Shown here: positions 1 through 6,432 of the stretch, one piece after another
Layout: each line of letters starts with the position of its first letter
Numbering within the stretch: position 1 is the first letter of the stretch
Position numbers and translations under genes: made by a program
Notes under the pieces: generated by a model
Seen by the model: only the letters and a program-made list of their open reading frames with translations
The model's database searches: none
Told to the model about the DNA's origin: nothing
DNA from: Tissierella_A sp964489715
GTDB taxonomy: Bacteria > Bacillota > Clostridia > Tissierellales > Tissierellaceae
Direction: 5' to 3'
Length of the DNA: 8,436 nucleotides
NCBI GenBank assembly: GCA_964489715.1
Contig: CAZBAK010000060.1
Location: forward strand, 1 to 8,436

Positions 1-51
1 CCAAAGAATGTTAAGCATTGAATCCTTTGAGTTACGAACCAGTTTTCTCTT

Positions 52-693
52 TTATAAATCTTTTTTATAACAAATTAAGTCATATAACTTCTTATATAAA
101 CAACTCTTATTTTGACTCGCTGCTATATATTCTATAAATCGATCGTCCTGTCGTGCTTCAGCATTTAAATTTAATAGCTCTATAGTCTTATTTCCTTTGA
201 TACTCCCATTCTTCTGTTTTATTAGAACTACTCTGTTACTTTGATTGATAACCCTAATTAAATGATCTGAATTTTTATCAAAAATTGGATGTATGAGATT
301 AAAGATATTATTCTCATATTGAGTATTATAAGGTTCATCAATAGATACGTACATTCTTTTTTCAATTTGATTGCATTTTGTACAGGCTAAAGAAAGATTT
401 TTAATTTCATATGTAAAGTGTGGAAACTTTCCTTTTGGAACAAAATGCTCAATATCACCATCTGAAGTTACTCCTAATCTAGAGCTGCACAATGAGCATC
501 TTAACTTTTGGTCAAAAGAATTTTTTTGATGAATTTGTAATTTATCCCTAATGAAGTCTTTAATATCTTGCTTGTTCCATTTACCTAACTCATCATTTGG
601 AATAGAGTTTATTCTCCTTTGAATAGTGGTATCATAATTCCAAGAGGTTATATTATTGTTTATAGCATTCATTTCATAAATAGAGGAATTCAT
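52..693 (-). CDS. ptuB: HNH endonuclease of a Septu-type defence module (PtuB-like)
   Basis: This 213-residue protein carries a zinc-supported HNH nuclease core. Visible in order are C66-x-x-C69, D80-I-E-H83-F-x-P-K (the first histidine block), N99 in KNLSLAC, and C104-x-x-C107-N. The spacing and the IEHF-P-K block are typical of the PtuB/TIGR02646 group found in Septu systems and in retrons with Ptu effectors. In that family PtuB is the nuclease that cuts nucleic acid when its ATPase partner releases it; that role is taken from the family and not shown here. The ATG directly follows the TAA of the ATPase gene (TAAATG). Its AAGGAG ribosome binding site lies within the last ATPase codons, 9 bases before the ATG, so the two should be translationally coupled. 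The N-terminal 60 residues and the region after about residue 120 have no motif I recognise. No terminator is visible in the 51 bases downstream. Confidence 0.85.
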   Translation of the reverse strand: MNSSIYEMNAINNNITSWNYDTTIQRRINSIPNDELGKWNKQDIKDFIRDKLQIHQKNSFDQKLRCSLCSSRLGVTSDGDIEHFVPKGKFPHFTYEIKNLSLACTKCNQIEKRMYVSIDEPYNTQYENNIFNLIHPIFDKNSDHLIRVINQSNRVVLIKQKNGSIKGNKTIELLNLNAEARQDDRFIEYIAASQNKSCLYKKLYDLICYKKDL

Positions 694-2148
694 TTATTCA
701 TTCTCCTTGTGATTTTTAATATGATTTCTTGCTATGCCTAAGATATCATTAAGAGGATCTTTTTCATCTAAAGTAAAAATTTCAAATTTATCTACATAGT
801 TCTGTATTACGGAAAGCTTATCAGAATCTGTTTCAATTAACTTTATTAATTTCTCAACCTCTGAAATAAAATATCTATTTCTACTCGTTCTTAAATTAAA
901 AACAGTGAATAGTATATTTTCAGCGGACCACCCGTAAGTACTGAAATCAATTGTTTCACATTTTCTCTCTCTTGTGACATCCAAATAAATATGAATTAAT
1001 GATGAACTCGTAGGATATAGATCCGAAACCATAAAATGGGAATGTGTAGCTATAATAAAATGCGAATTAATTGTTGAATAAAAAGAATAAATCAAAGGAA
1101 TAAATTTTTGTTGCCATCTAGGGTGTAAACTCGTTTCAGGCTCATCGATTAGTATAATAGAATTATCTTTTATAGAAGAAGAAATTTTAATGAACGCACT
1201 CAATATTCTTTTTTCTCCTGAACTTAATTTTATATATTCAAAACTTTCTTTATTAATTGAAAAAATTAGTGTCGGCTTGATTAATTTTATATTTGTGAAA
1301 AATCTTAATATACTTAGTAACTGAGAATCCACTTCCATCTCTTTGTTCTTAATCAAGTTGAAATCAATTTGCAATTCTTTATTAGTATGGAACAACTCTA
1401 TAAATTGATTTTGAATGAAATCTAAGCTATATTTATCCAAGATATTCTCAACATCATAATTTCTGTTATGTTTTCTTTTTCTTATTTTGTTTACTTCATC
1501 AGTAATACGACTTTTTAAAGATTTTATATCTTTTTGAGAGAAAAGTGGTGTGTACTTTATAGTAACCGTTCTATCAAAATTAAATAAATTTAGAATGTCT
1601 ATCAGTGTATTCACAATCATTTTATTATTGGTATTTCTTGAAATAATATTTATAATGTTTTTTTCTTTAGTTCCAAGAAATATTGCATTTGCGCTACTTC
1701 TATCTCCTCCATAAAAATACCAATCATTCTCATCGGCATATTCAGATTTATTAAAGTAGAACTTATCATCTAAAGTTTGAGAAATTACTATTATTTTTTC
1801 AAGAAAAGATACATTATCATAAGGTTTGGAATGGTACTCTCCATGTTCTCTGACTATTTTATATTCATTCAAATTTAATTCATAAACAAGAATATATTTA
1901 TCATATTTTAATTGATCAGATTTCTTCCTAGTCTCTTTCTTAATCATCTTATTGTAGTATTCGAGTAGAAAGTAAGACATCTGTGATAATAGATAAGATT
2001 TTCCAGCACCATTTTCTCCAATAATGATGCTGGTGAAACAATTTGTTTTTCCATTATTTACTTCTGTATCACTATCATGTATATCATCAAAGTTTAAATC
2101 ATATAGCTTTTTATCATTATGTTCTATTATAAATCTCTTTATTCTCAT
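694..2148 (-). CDS. ptuA: ABC/SMC-like ATPase of a Septu-type defence module (PtuA-like)
   Basis: This 484-residue ATPase belongs to the AAA_15/AAA_21 group of defence ATPases. The Walker A is GENGAGKS at residues 44-51. A long insert follows, with a basic, probably helical stretch at 205-250. The ABC signature is LSSGEK at 308-313, the Walker B is IILIDEPETSLH at 331-342 (D335, E336), and the switch histidine is H369 in ATHSH. In Septu the ATPase oligomerises, binds the HNH partner and controls it through nucleotide state. The order ptuA then ptuB and the touching stop/start match that system. The ATG is well supported by AGGAGG (2154-2159) 5 bases upstream. The gene is full length with all catalytic motifs intact. 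Other ATPase/HNH or ATPase/TOPRIM pairs share these motifs, but the HNH neighbour makes Septu the best fit. No convincing promoter is visible upstream. The best -10-like box is TATAAA at 2196-2201 on the minus strand, without a good -35. Confidence 0.85.
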   Translation of the reverse strand: MRIKRFIIEHNDKKLYDLNFDDIHDSDTEVNNGKTNCFTSIIIGENGAGKSYLLSQMSYFLLEYYNKMIKKETRKKSDQLKYDKYILVYELNLNEYKIVREHGEYHSKPYDNVSFLEKIIVISQTLDDKFYFNKSEYADENDWYFYGGDRSSANAIFLGTKEKNIINIISRNTNNKMIVNTLIDILNLFNFDRTVTIKYTPLFSQKDIKSLKSRITDEVNKIRKRKHNRNYDVENILDKYSLDFIQNQFIELFHTNKELQIDFNLIKNKEMEVDSQLLSILRFFTNIKLIKPTLIFSINKESFEYIKLSSGEKRILSAFIKISSSIKDNSIILIDEPETSLHPRWQQKFIPLIYSFYSTINSHFIIATHSHFMVSDLYPTSSSLIHIYLDVTRERKCETIDFSTYGWSAENILFTVFNLRTSRNRYFISEVEKLIKLIETDSDKLSVIQNYVDKFEIFTLDEKDPLNDILGIARNHIKNHKENE

Positions 2149-2468
2149 ATCTTCCTCCTACTGACATCCTCTAATAATGTATATAATAATCTAATTTTAT
2201 AGCTCCTTGGTGAAAATACTTAAGAACATAGGCTCAAGAGTAATTACATTTACTGATGAAGAAATCATCATTTGGTCAATCTTAAATGTTCAAATTAAAC
2301 AGTCTTAGGCATATATAATAATCATCATATTTTTCTTTACTATCATTCGTACTGGCCAACTCTATCAATTTCTGGATATATTAGGTACATTTATACTAAA
2401 CAGGTCGATTTTTCTCATTATGAATAAGAATGTACTCATCTATTTTGTAATTTCTAGTGCTTACCTAT
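2149..2468. other. 320-base gap between the Septu ATPase and the 737-codon gene
   Basis: No intact gene is visible on either strand. The gap must contain the promoter of the Septu pair, unless transcription reads through from the gene to the right. Only a weak -10-like TATAAA (2196-2201, minus strand) is visible, plus the strong ribosome binding site at 2154-2159. No clear terminator follows the 737-codon gene. Most of the rest is a plus-strand transposase remnant, listed separately. Confidence 0.6.
2210..2427 (+). pseudogene. Decayed N-terminal fragment of a DDE transposase
   Basis: Read on the plus strand, 2210-2308 gives a frame containing FTDEEIIIWSILNVQIKQS and then TAG. Shifting the frame near 2303-2308 continues with IYNNHHIFLYYHSYWPTLS and SGYIRYIY to a TAA at 2425-2427. 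The order 'TDEEI ... L ... IY ... (W)P-LPSY ... Y-R' is the familiar N-terminal pattern of several IS transposase groups, whose first 80-100 residues read like F(T/S)DEE(V/I)I ... IYxF ... WFPxLPSY. No catalytic DDE core is present. I infer an old, truncated and frameshifted insertion sequence and cannot name the IS family. No terminal repeats were recognised. It lies opposite in strand to all neighbouring genes. Confidence 0.45.
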
Positions 2469-4682
2469 TCACCGCTTACGTTTTCTTTTTCTTTTATTAA
2501 ATTTATTCTTGTTGTACTTCTTTTTTCCTTTTAACTTCTTCTTTTTATTCCTAAGAATTTTTTTGTCAACAACATGGGTGTTTTTCATATATTCAACAGG
2601 GTCTTCAATTAATATTTGATCACTAATTTGATATGGTATATCTCCTGAATATGATGCGAATTCTTTATTATAATCTCTTAAACATTCTTTGTATGGTAGA
2701 CTAGTTATTGGATTTTTTAGGTATTCCTTAAATTCTATTATAGTAGGCTCAGTACTTTTCCATAACTTCTTTGACCACAAAGTCTTTCTATTTCCACTAC
2801 TCTTTATTTCAATTTTGGGATTAACAAAGAATTTTAATATCGTAGATTCATCTACAATCCTAACATCACCATCATAGATCATTGTATTAAAATCAAAAAT
2901 ATTAGTCACTACTAACTTTATTATTTTATTCTCTGTAAATGGTTCATCAGGTAATTCAATATTTGCCAGTTTTTTTATCTTATTCCAATCGGAATTAAGT
3001 AATCGACTTCTTCTATTCACTTGCTCTACACCAGCTTTAATGGTTTGTTTACAGTCTAAATATTTTTTGTCACTATAAGGTGTAGTCATTGCTTTAAATT
3101 CCCATAGTAGTAAGTACCCATCAAATGTTCCTATAAAATCAAACTCAACATCTCGATCATCTGAAGCCAGAAATTCAATCTTACTTGTATTGACTTCTAT
3201 TCCACTTAAAAATAATAAATATGTTCTAATTTTTTCTTCAAAGTCGATTCCTATTTGGCTAATATCTACACTATAATTACTAATCAAAACCTCAATAGTC
3301 CTGCTTATATTCATCTGCTCAATTAACACTGGAGAGAACAGAGCATGATCTGAATTTATCAATATTAATGGTCTAGAGAAAACATCACTTTCTCCTTTAG
3401 TAGATGGCCCGAAAGTAAATAATTCAATTAACTTCATAGAATAATCTCTTGTAAATTCATAATAATTAGTTAGTTTTTGTATAAAAATTTCTATTGGTAC
3501 AATTGGTGATAAGTACTTATACCAAGTGTCTTCTTCAGGGTTAAAATCTTTATATATATTTTCCTTATAGTGATTTGCCAAAACAAAAAGTAATTCAAAA
3601 ACTTTGAAAATATCTTTCATTTTTAAATCATTTAATGTTAATTCTAAATAACGTGGGGGCATATTTAATTTATATGAGGCAATTACTGGTTCGTATAATT
3701 GAACGAGATGGAAGTATTTTTCTTTACTGATTGAAAATATTTTGCTTATATCACTCTTATTAAATTCGATAAGAAAGTCTAGTTTTTCGGGTTTAATTGA
3801 AAACGTTGTAGCGTTGTATGTAGTTTCCATTAAACTTTGCATTAAAGAATTTTGTCTTCTGTAACCCGCTACCAATCTTTCTTTATATTCTTCTTTGAAC
3901 TTTGGGCTAAACGTAAATTTTTCTTCAGCAATTTCTATGTCCCACTGTGAGTATACAAACTTTTCCCATACGTCTCTTAAGTTTTTTCTTTGATTAGCTA
4001 TATATATTATTTGTTCAAAAGAAGGATTTTCTATATATGTTATATCTTTATGTTCAGGTACTATCGGGTTTGAAAAATCTTTACTCTTTTTAAAATACAA
4101 GTAGCGTAATAATGTATCATAAGTTTCTAACAGGGTTTCAAAGCTATCTTTAAATGAAACTAGCATATTTTCATCAGCATCTGCTTTCTGATTTGAAACA
4201 GAATTTTCCATACCAGTAAAATAGCCTTTTTCATCTAGATTTTGTTGGTTGATACTATCAATTAGCCTACTTTGTTCTTGAAAATAGATACCAAACATTC
4301 TTATTTGCTCGCTTAGTGAATAATCCATAAACTTGCTTTCATTAAGTCTCTCTGTATTTGATTTTATATTCTGATAGAAAAAAAAGTATGCTTGATAAAA
4401 TTGCTTTAATTCATCTATAAGAGCTTCTTTATTATTCTTATTTATTGCCAATTTTATTGATTTTGTTAGAACAAGTAAAGTAAAATCATGAGTTTCTTGA
4501 TTATATTTATGATTAAAAGGATCCGGAAAACAATTGTTTAACAAAACAGCTTTTCTGAATCCACTTTGATGAAGTTCATAAATATCGAGTAATAAAACAC
4601 TACATTTTATTGGTTGTCTTAATGAATAAAACTCTTTAAATAAATCTATGGGATTTTTACTACGATCATATTCAAGGTCCAT
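2469..4682 (-). CDS. Large unrecognised protein with C-terminal PD-(D/E)XK nuclease core and basic tail
   Basis: I do not recognise this 737-residue protein as a named family. Residues 1-460 are mostly helical-looking, with no motif I can place. Residues 478-560 form a PD-(D/E)XK nuclease-like core: a helix with E482/E483, then DVEFDFIG (D515), a turn, LLLWEFKA (E528-x-K530), and a following helix with Q554 in GVEQVNRR, resembling the RecB-type motif order. The last 31 residues (707-737) contain 21 Lys/Arg and end KRKRKRKR, suggesting a nucleic-acid-binding tail. The gene stands alone between the Septu and GAF/Panacea modules, so it may be a single-gene nuclease defence. The ATG at 4680-4682 has no ribosome binding site, and the frame continues open upstream, so this start is only the first canonical one and the protein is probably longer at its N terminus. 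Nuclease fold fairly likely; biological role inferred from context. Confidence 0.7.
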   Translation of the reverse strand: MDLEYDRSKNPIDLFKEFYSLRQPIKCSVLLLDIYELHQSGFRKAVLLNNCFPDPFNHKYNQETHDFTLLVLTKSIKLAINKNNKEALIDELKQFYQAYFFFYQNIKSNTERLNESKFMDYSLSEQIRMFGIYFQEQSRLIDSINQQNLDEKGYFTGMENSVSNQKADADENMLVSFKDSFETLLETYDTLLRYLYFKKSKDFSNPIVPEHKDITYIENPSFEQIIYIANQRKNLRDVWEKFVYSQWDIEIAEEKFTFSPKFKEEYKERLVAGYRRQNSLMQSLMETTYNATTFSIKPEKLDFLIEFNKSDISKIFSISKEKYFHLVQLYEPVIASYKLNMPPRYLELTLNDLKMKDIFKVFELLFVLANHYKENIYKDFNPEEDTWYKYLSPIVPIEIFIQKLTNYYEFTRDYSMKLIELFTFGPSTKGESDVFSRPLILINSDHALFSPVLIEQMNISRTIEVLISNYSVDISQIGIDFEEKIRTYLLFLSGIEVNTSKIEFLASDDRDVEFDFIGTFDGYLLLWEFKAMTTPYSDKKYLDCKQTIKAGVEQVNRRSRLLNSDWNKIKKLANIELPDEPFTENKIIKLVVTNIFDFNTMIYDGDVRIVDESTILKFFVNPKIEIKSSGNRKTLWSKKLWKSTEPTIIEFKEYLKNPITSLPYKECLRDYNKEFASYSGDIPYQISDQILIEDPVEYMKNTHVVDKKILRNKKKKLKGKKKYNKNKFNKRKRKRKR

Positions 4683-4835
4683 TAATTTACATTCATCATA
4701 TTCATATTGTGTAATCTTACCTTCTTTAAGTAGCTGATCTAATCTCCTAATTAAATTATCGGTATTTTCAATTAAAGTATCGATTTTAAAGCCCCCTATC
4801 TTACCAATTTTATACCTTTTATCAACCTCAGTATT
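4683..4835 (-). other. In-frame 5' extension of the PD-(D/E)XK gene without a canonical start
   Basis: Directly upstream of the first ATG of the 737-codon gene the same frame stays open for 51 codons, back to a TAA at 4836-4838. It contains no ATG, GTG or TTG. The translated stretch looks like real protein. It includes NLIRRLDQLLKEGKITQYEY, which resembles the short helical SHOCT motif (L-x-x-L-x-x-L-x-x-x-G-x-I-T-x-x-E-[FY]), followed by DECKLMDLEYD that runs into the annotated start. A purine-rich AGGGGGC sits 6 bases before an ATC codon (4782-4784). Either the gene starts at a rare codon, or an original start was mutated, or the 5' end was cut off and fused to foreign DNA. Confidence 0.6.
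4791..4797 (-). promoter_or_regulatory. Ribosome-binding-site-like AGGGGGC ahead of an ATC codon
   Basis: On the minus strand AGGGGGC is followed by TTTAAA and then ATC GAT ACT, in frame with the 737-codon gene. The spacing is right for initiation, but the codon is ATC. This could mark the original start, with ATG changed to ATC, which would add 34 residues to the protein. It is the only SD-like site near the 5' end of this gene. Confidence 0.4.
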
Positions 4836-4838
4836 TTA

Positions 4839-4934
4839 AGCTCCACAGATAATAAAATTGGATGCATGTGCAGTACGTCTTAGATATAACTTTCGAATAT
4901 ATCTGACAAGTGCACCGTTTACGTTAAATATATA
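4839..4934 (-). other. Short coding-like trace upstream of the in-frame TAA
   Basis: On the minus strand, in the same frame as the 737-codon gene, 32 codons are open between a TAA at 4935-4937 and the TAA at 4836-4838. They read in part NGALVRYIRKLYLRRTAHAS then NFIICGA. The composition looks protein-like but the stretch is short and has no start. It could be the end of a lost upstream gene, or more of the 5' end of the nuclease gene interrupted by a stop. Together with the extension this accounts for most of the 317-base gap at 4683-4999. Confidence 0.25.
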
Positions 4935-4949
4935 TTATGAATTGCTAGA

Positions 4950-4978
4950 ATTTTTTATCTTTTTAGTAAAATTGTCAA
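4950..4978 (-). promoter_or_regulatory. Possible promoter for the PD-(D/E)XK gene
   Basis: On the minus strand a perfect TTGACA (4973-4978) is followed after 17 bases by AAAAAT (4950-4955), a 4-of-6 match to TATAAT. It sits just after the end of the Panacea gene and points into the 737-codon gene. Transcription would start near 4943 and leave a leader of about 160 bases to the ATC or about 260 to the ATG. The -35 is good and the -10 weak. Confidence 0.35.
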
Positions 4979-4999
4979 GTTATTGAATATTTACCTCAA

Positions 5000-5473
5000 T
5001 CATTGTTTAATACTCGAAGCAAGTTCTGCCAAGTTTAATTTCCTATATTTATCAACTACTCTTATCGGGTAAGTATCATAAACATAAGCAATAAAATTGT
5101 TCCATGATAACAAATAGGTATCTTCTATAACCTTATTAATTATATCTTTTTCATAACTAGAAAGATTCGGGGAATCCAAAAAATCCTCCGTCCTTTTTTT
5201 CTTTACTACATACTTTTTAGTTCCGAAAGCAGAATACGTTTCTTCTATTTTAATTTCCTTATCTTCGTCAGCTTCATCTAAAACATCAGAAACATAAGGT
5301 CCATAATGATCAAAATACCAATCAATTTCAGTAATTTGTCTCTTTTGTTTTTGGGCCATTTCCCAGTCGCTTAAATACACTAATTTTGTGATCCGAGTTT
5401 TAGATAAATCATTAGGATAGGGATAATTCTCAACTATATATCGCAAGGTTGCTCTCGTTTTATTGAACATCAT
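5000..5473 (-). CDS. Panacea-domain (DUF4065/SocA-like) protein, putative antitoxin
   Basis: The 157 residues match the Panacea/DUF4065 pattern. There is an N-terminal helix with TLRYIVEN, then KTRITKLVYLSDWEMAQKQ (residues 25-43), then the hallmark WYFDHYGPYVSDV (52-64). An acidic segment, a basic KKYVVKKKR strand and C-terminal helices follow. Panacea domains are best known as versatile antitoxins that neutralise many unrelated toxins encoded beside them; SocA, a proteolytic adaptor antitoxin, has the same fold. The ATG overlaps the stop of the upstream GAF gene by 4 bases (ATGA), with AGGAG 6 bases before it, so the two are co-translated. By this layout the GAF protein is the obvious partner. 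The function of this pair is inferred. The domain call is firm; the antitoxin role is likely but not shown. A second ATG directly follows the first and could also be used. Confidence 0.8.
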   Translation of the reverse strand: MMFNKTRATLRYIVENYPYPNDLSKTRITKLVYLSDWEMAQKQKRQITEIDWYFDHYGPYVSDVLDEADEDKEIKIEETYSAFGTKKYVVKKKRTEDFLDSPNLSSYEKDIINKVIEDTYLLSWNNFIAYVYDTYPIRVVDKYRKLNLAELASSIKQ

Positions 5474-6105
5474 GTCACTCTCCTAGTATTTATACTAATT
5501 AACTTAGCCAAAAATTTTAAATGTTCACCATTTAGTTTATAATTCATTTCTGTAACTTTTAATTGAAATTCAGGAGACAAACTTTCAATGACAATTACCC
5601 CAATTATTTCTCGGTTATATTCTCCTTTAATTGTTTTAGCAAAATAGGATCTACTCTTCATTGATAAGCTTTTGATGATATCTTCTGATATTTTACTGTG
5701 TTTCTGCACTTCATCTATATATGCTTTACTATTTTTTTCATAATCAGGCAATTTATTATGATGATAATAACCTTTTGTTCCATCATTCCAAGCCTTAGAG
5801 ATAAAACCTTGATCTTTAGGATATACATTTCGTCCTGGTTTTCTTAAATCAAGACGTGAAGCCCATCTACCAATCATTGTAAAATGTTCATCATCAAAAA
5901 TATAGATTGAAATCCTTGAAACATCATCTAATTCCAATTCTCCATATAAAAATGGTAAATTATCTTGTGGTAAAGATTCAATAGTTTGAGATAAAGTTTC
6001 ATTTTCTATGGTTAACTTTTTATTATATTCTTTTATCTCTTTTACTTTGTTTTCTTCAGTATAACTCAAATAGTTATTAAATAAAAAAAACCAGTCATTA
6101 AACAA
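5470..6105 (-). CDS. GAF-domain protein with short hydrophobic/coiled N terminus, possibly 5'-truncated
   Basis: Residues 1-13 are aromatic and hydrophobic (FNDWFFLFNNYL). Residues 15-46 look like a charged coiled coil (EENKVKEIKEYNKK). Residues about 50-205 look like a GAF sensor domain, with SRISIYIFDDEHFTMIGRW, then GRNVYPKDQGFISKAWNDG and a strand REIIGVIVIES. GAF domains bind small ligands such as cyclic nucleotides, or mediate dimerisation. The start is doubtful. The first possible codon is a TTG at 6103-6105 without a ribosome binding site, and an in-frame TAG (6106-6108) sits just before it. In frame further upstream is an ATG at 6121-6123, but that DNA is antisense to the istB remnant. 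Relatives of this layout often begin with a full transmembrane helix, so the 5' end may have been replaced when the IS fragment arrived. The gene overlaps the Panacea gene downstream by 4 bases, suggesting a toxin/antitoxin or sensor/guard pair. Confidence 0.65.
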   Translation of the reverse strand: MFNDWFFLFNNYLSYTEENKVKEIKEYNKKLTIENETLSQTIESLPQDNLPFLYGELELDDVSRISIYIFDDEHFTMIGRWASRLDLRKPGRNVYPKDQGFISKAWNDGTKGYYHHNKLPDYEKNSKAYIDEVQKHSKISEDIIKSLSMKSRSYFAKTIKGEYNREIIGVIVIESLSPEFQLKVTEMNYKLNGEHLKFLAKLISINTRRVT

Positions 6106-6289
6106 CTAAGATGTCGAGATCATTCCCTTATTACTTCCTCTCAAATGGAAATAGGAGAATGGTACAAAAAATTAGGAGGTGGTGCAATTGATGATGCCAT
6201 ACTTGACCGTCTCGTCTCGAACTCTTACCATCTATTATATTTCTGGTGATTCTTTTAGAATGAAGACTGGTTCATCGATTTTCGACTAA
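6106..6289 (+). pseudogene. istB: 3' remnant of an IS21-family istB (transposition helper ATPase)
   Basis: The plus-strand frame from about 6106 reads HSLITSSQMEIGEWYKKLGG then AIDDAILDRLVSNSYH. This is the conserved C-terminal segment of IstB (typically ..IITSQ-P-x-x-W(Y/H)..ADAI(L/M)DRL(V)HN(A/S)(Y/H)R). After a frame change near 6230 the match resumes with IYYISGDSFRMK, corresponding to the usual 'I-x-L-x-G-(D/E)-S-M-R' ending, and stops at TAA 6287-6289. Only the last ~60 codons remain. There is no Walker A, no istA and no recognised terminal repeat. It lies opposite to the flanking genes and abuts the first codon of the GAF gene, marking a recombination junction. Confidence 0.7.
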
Positions 6290-6298
6290 TCTGCTTCA

Positions 6299-6338
6299 AT
6301 AAAACCCGATTTACCTGGCTCAGGAAATCGCGTTTTAT
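6299..6338. terminator. Bidirectional intrinsic terminator-like stem-loop
   Basis: ATAAAACCCGATTTACCTG pairs with CAGGAAATCGCGTTTTAT around a 3-base GCT loop. The stem has 17 pairs with one C/C mismatch and one bulged A (6313). Each strand ends in a T-rich run (TTTTATGGTCTT on plus, TTTTATTG on minus). It lies 10 bases after the istB remnant stop and about 95 bases after the end of the kwaA-like gene, so it can end both. It probably separates the Kiwa-like operon from the GAF/Panacea pair. It may be the original istB terminator, now reused. Confidence 0.65.
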
Positions 6339-6432
6339 GGTCTTATTAGAACGCTATATGCAAACTATTTACCACTTACTAAATAATAAACTATCGAATT
6401 ATTTTAACTCTTTAATCATGCGTTTAAACGAG

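Noticed and set aside
2..70. Plus-strand frame ending in TAA at 68-70 (22 codons), possibly the tail of a gene or transposase left of the window
   Set aside because: Too short, overlaps the HNH gene end, and contains no recognisable motif.
2254..2270. Small hairpin TGATGA-AGAAA-TCATCA
   Set aside because: Only 6 pairs, no T-run, and it falls inside the transposase-like coding trace where GATGAAGAA encodes DEE; likely chance.
2689..2877. 62-codon plus-strand frame opposite the PD-(D/E)XK gene
   Set aside because: It is fully inside a long coding gene on the other strand, with no ribosome binding site and no recognisable motif; a chance frame.
4880..4905. Weak hairpin with GATATA/TATATC arms around a TTCGAA centre
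   Set aside because: Short AT-only arms with a long loop; not convincing as a terminator or operator.
6421..6430. Perfect 10-base palindrome CGTTTAAACG just after the kwaA-like stop
   Set aside because: Short single palindrome with no supporting context.
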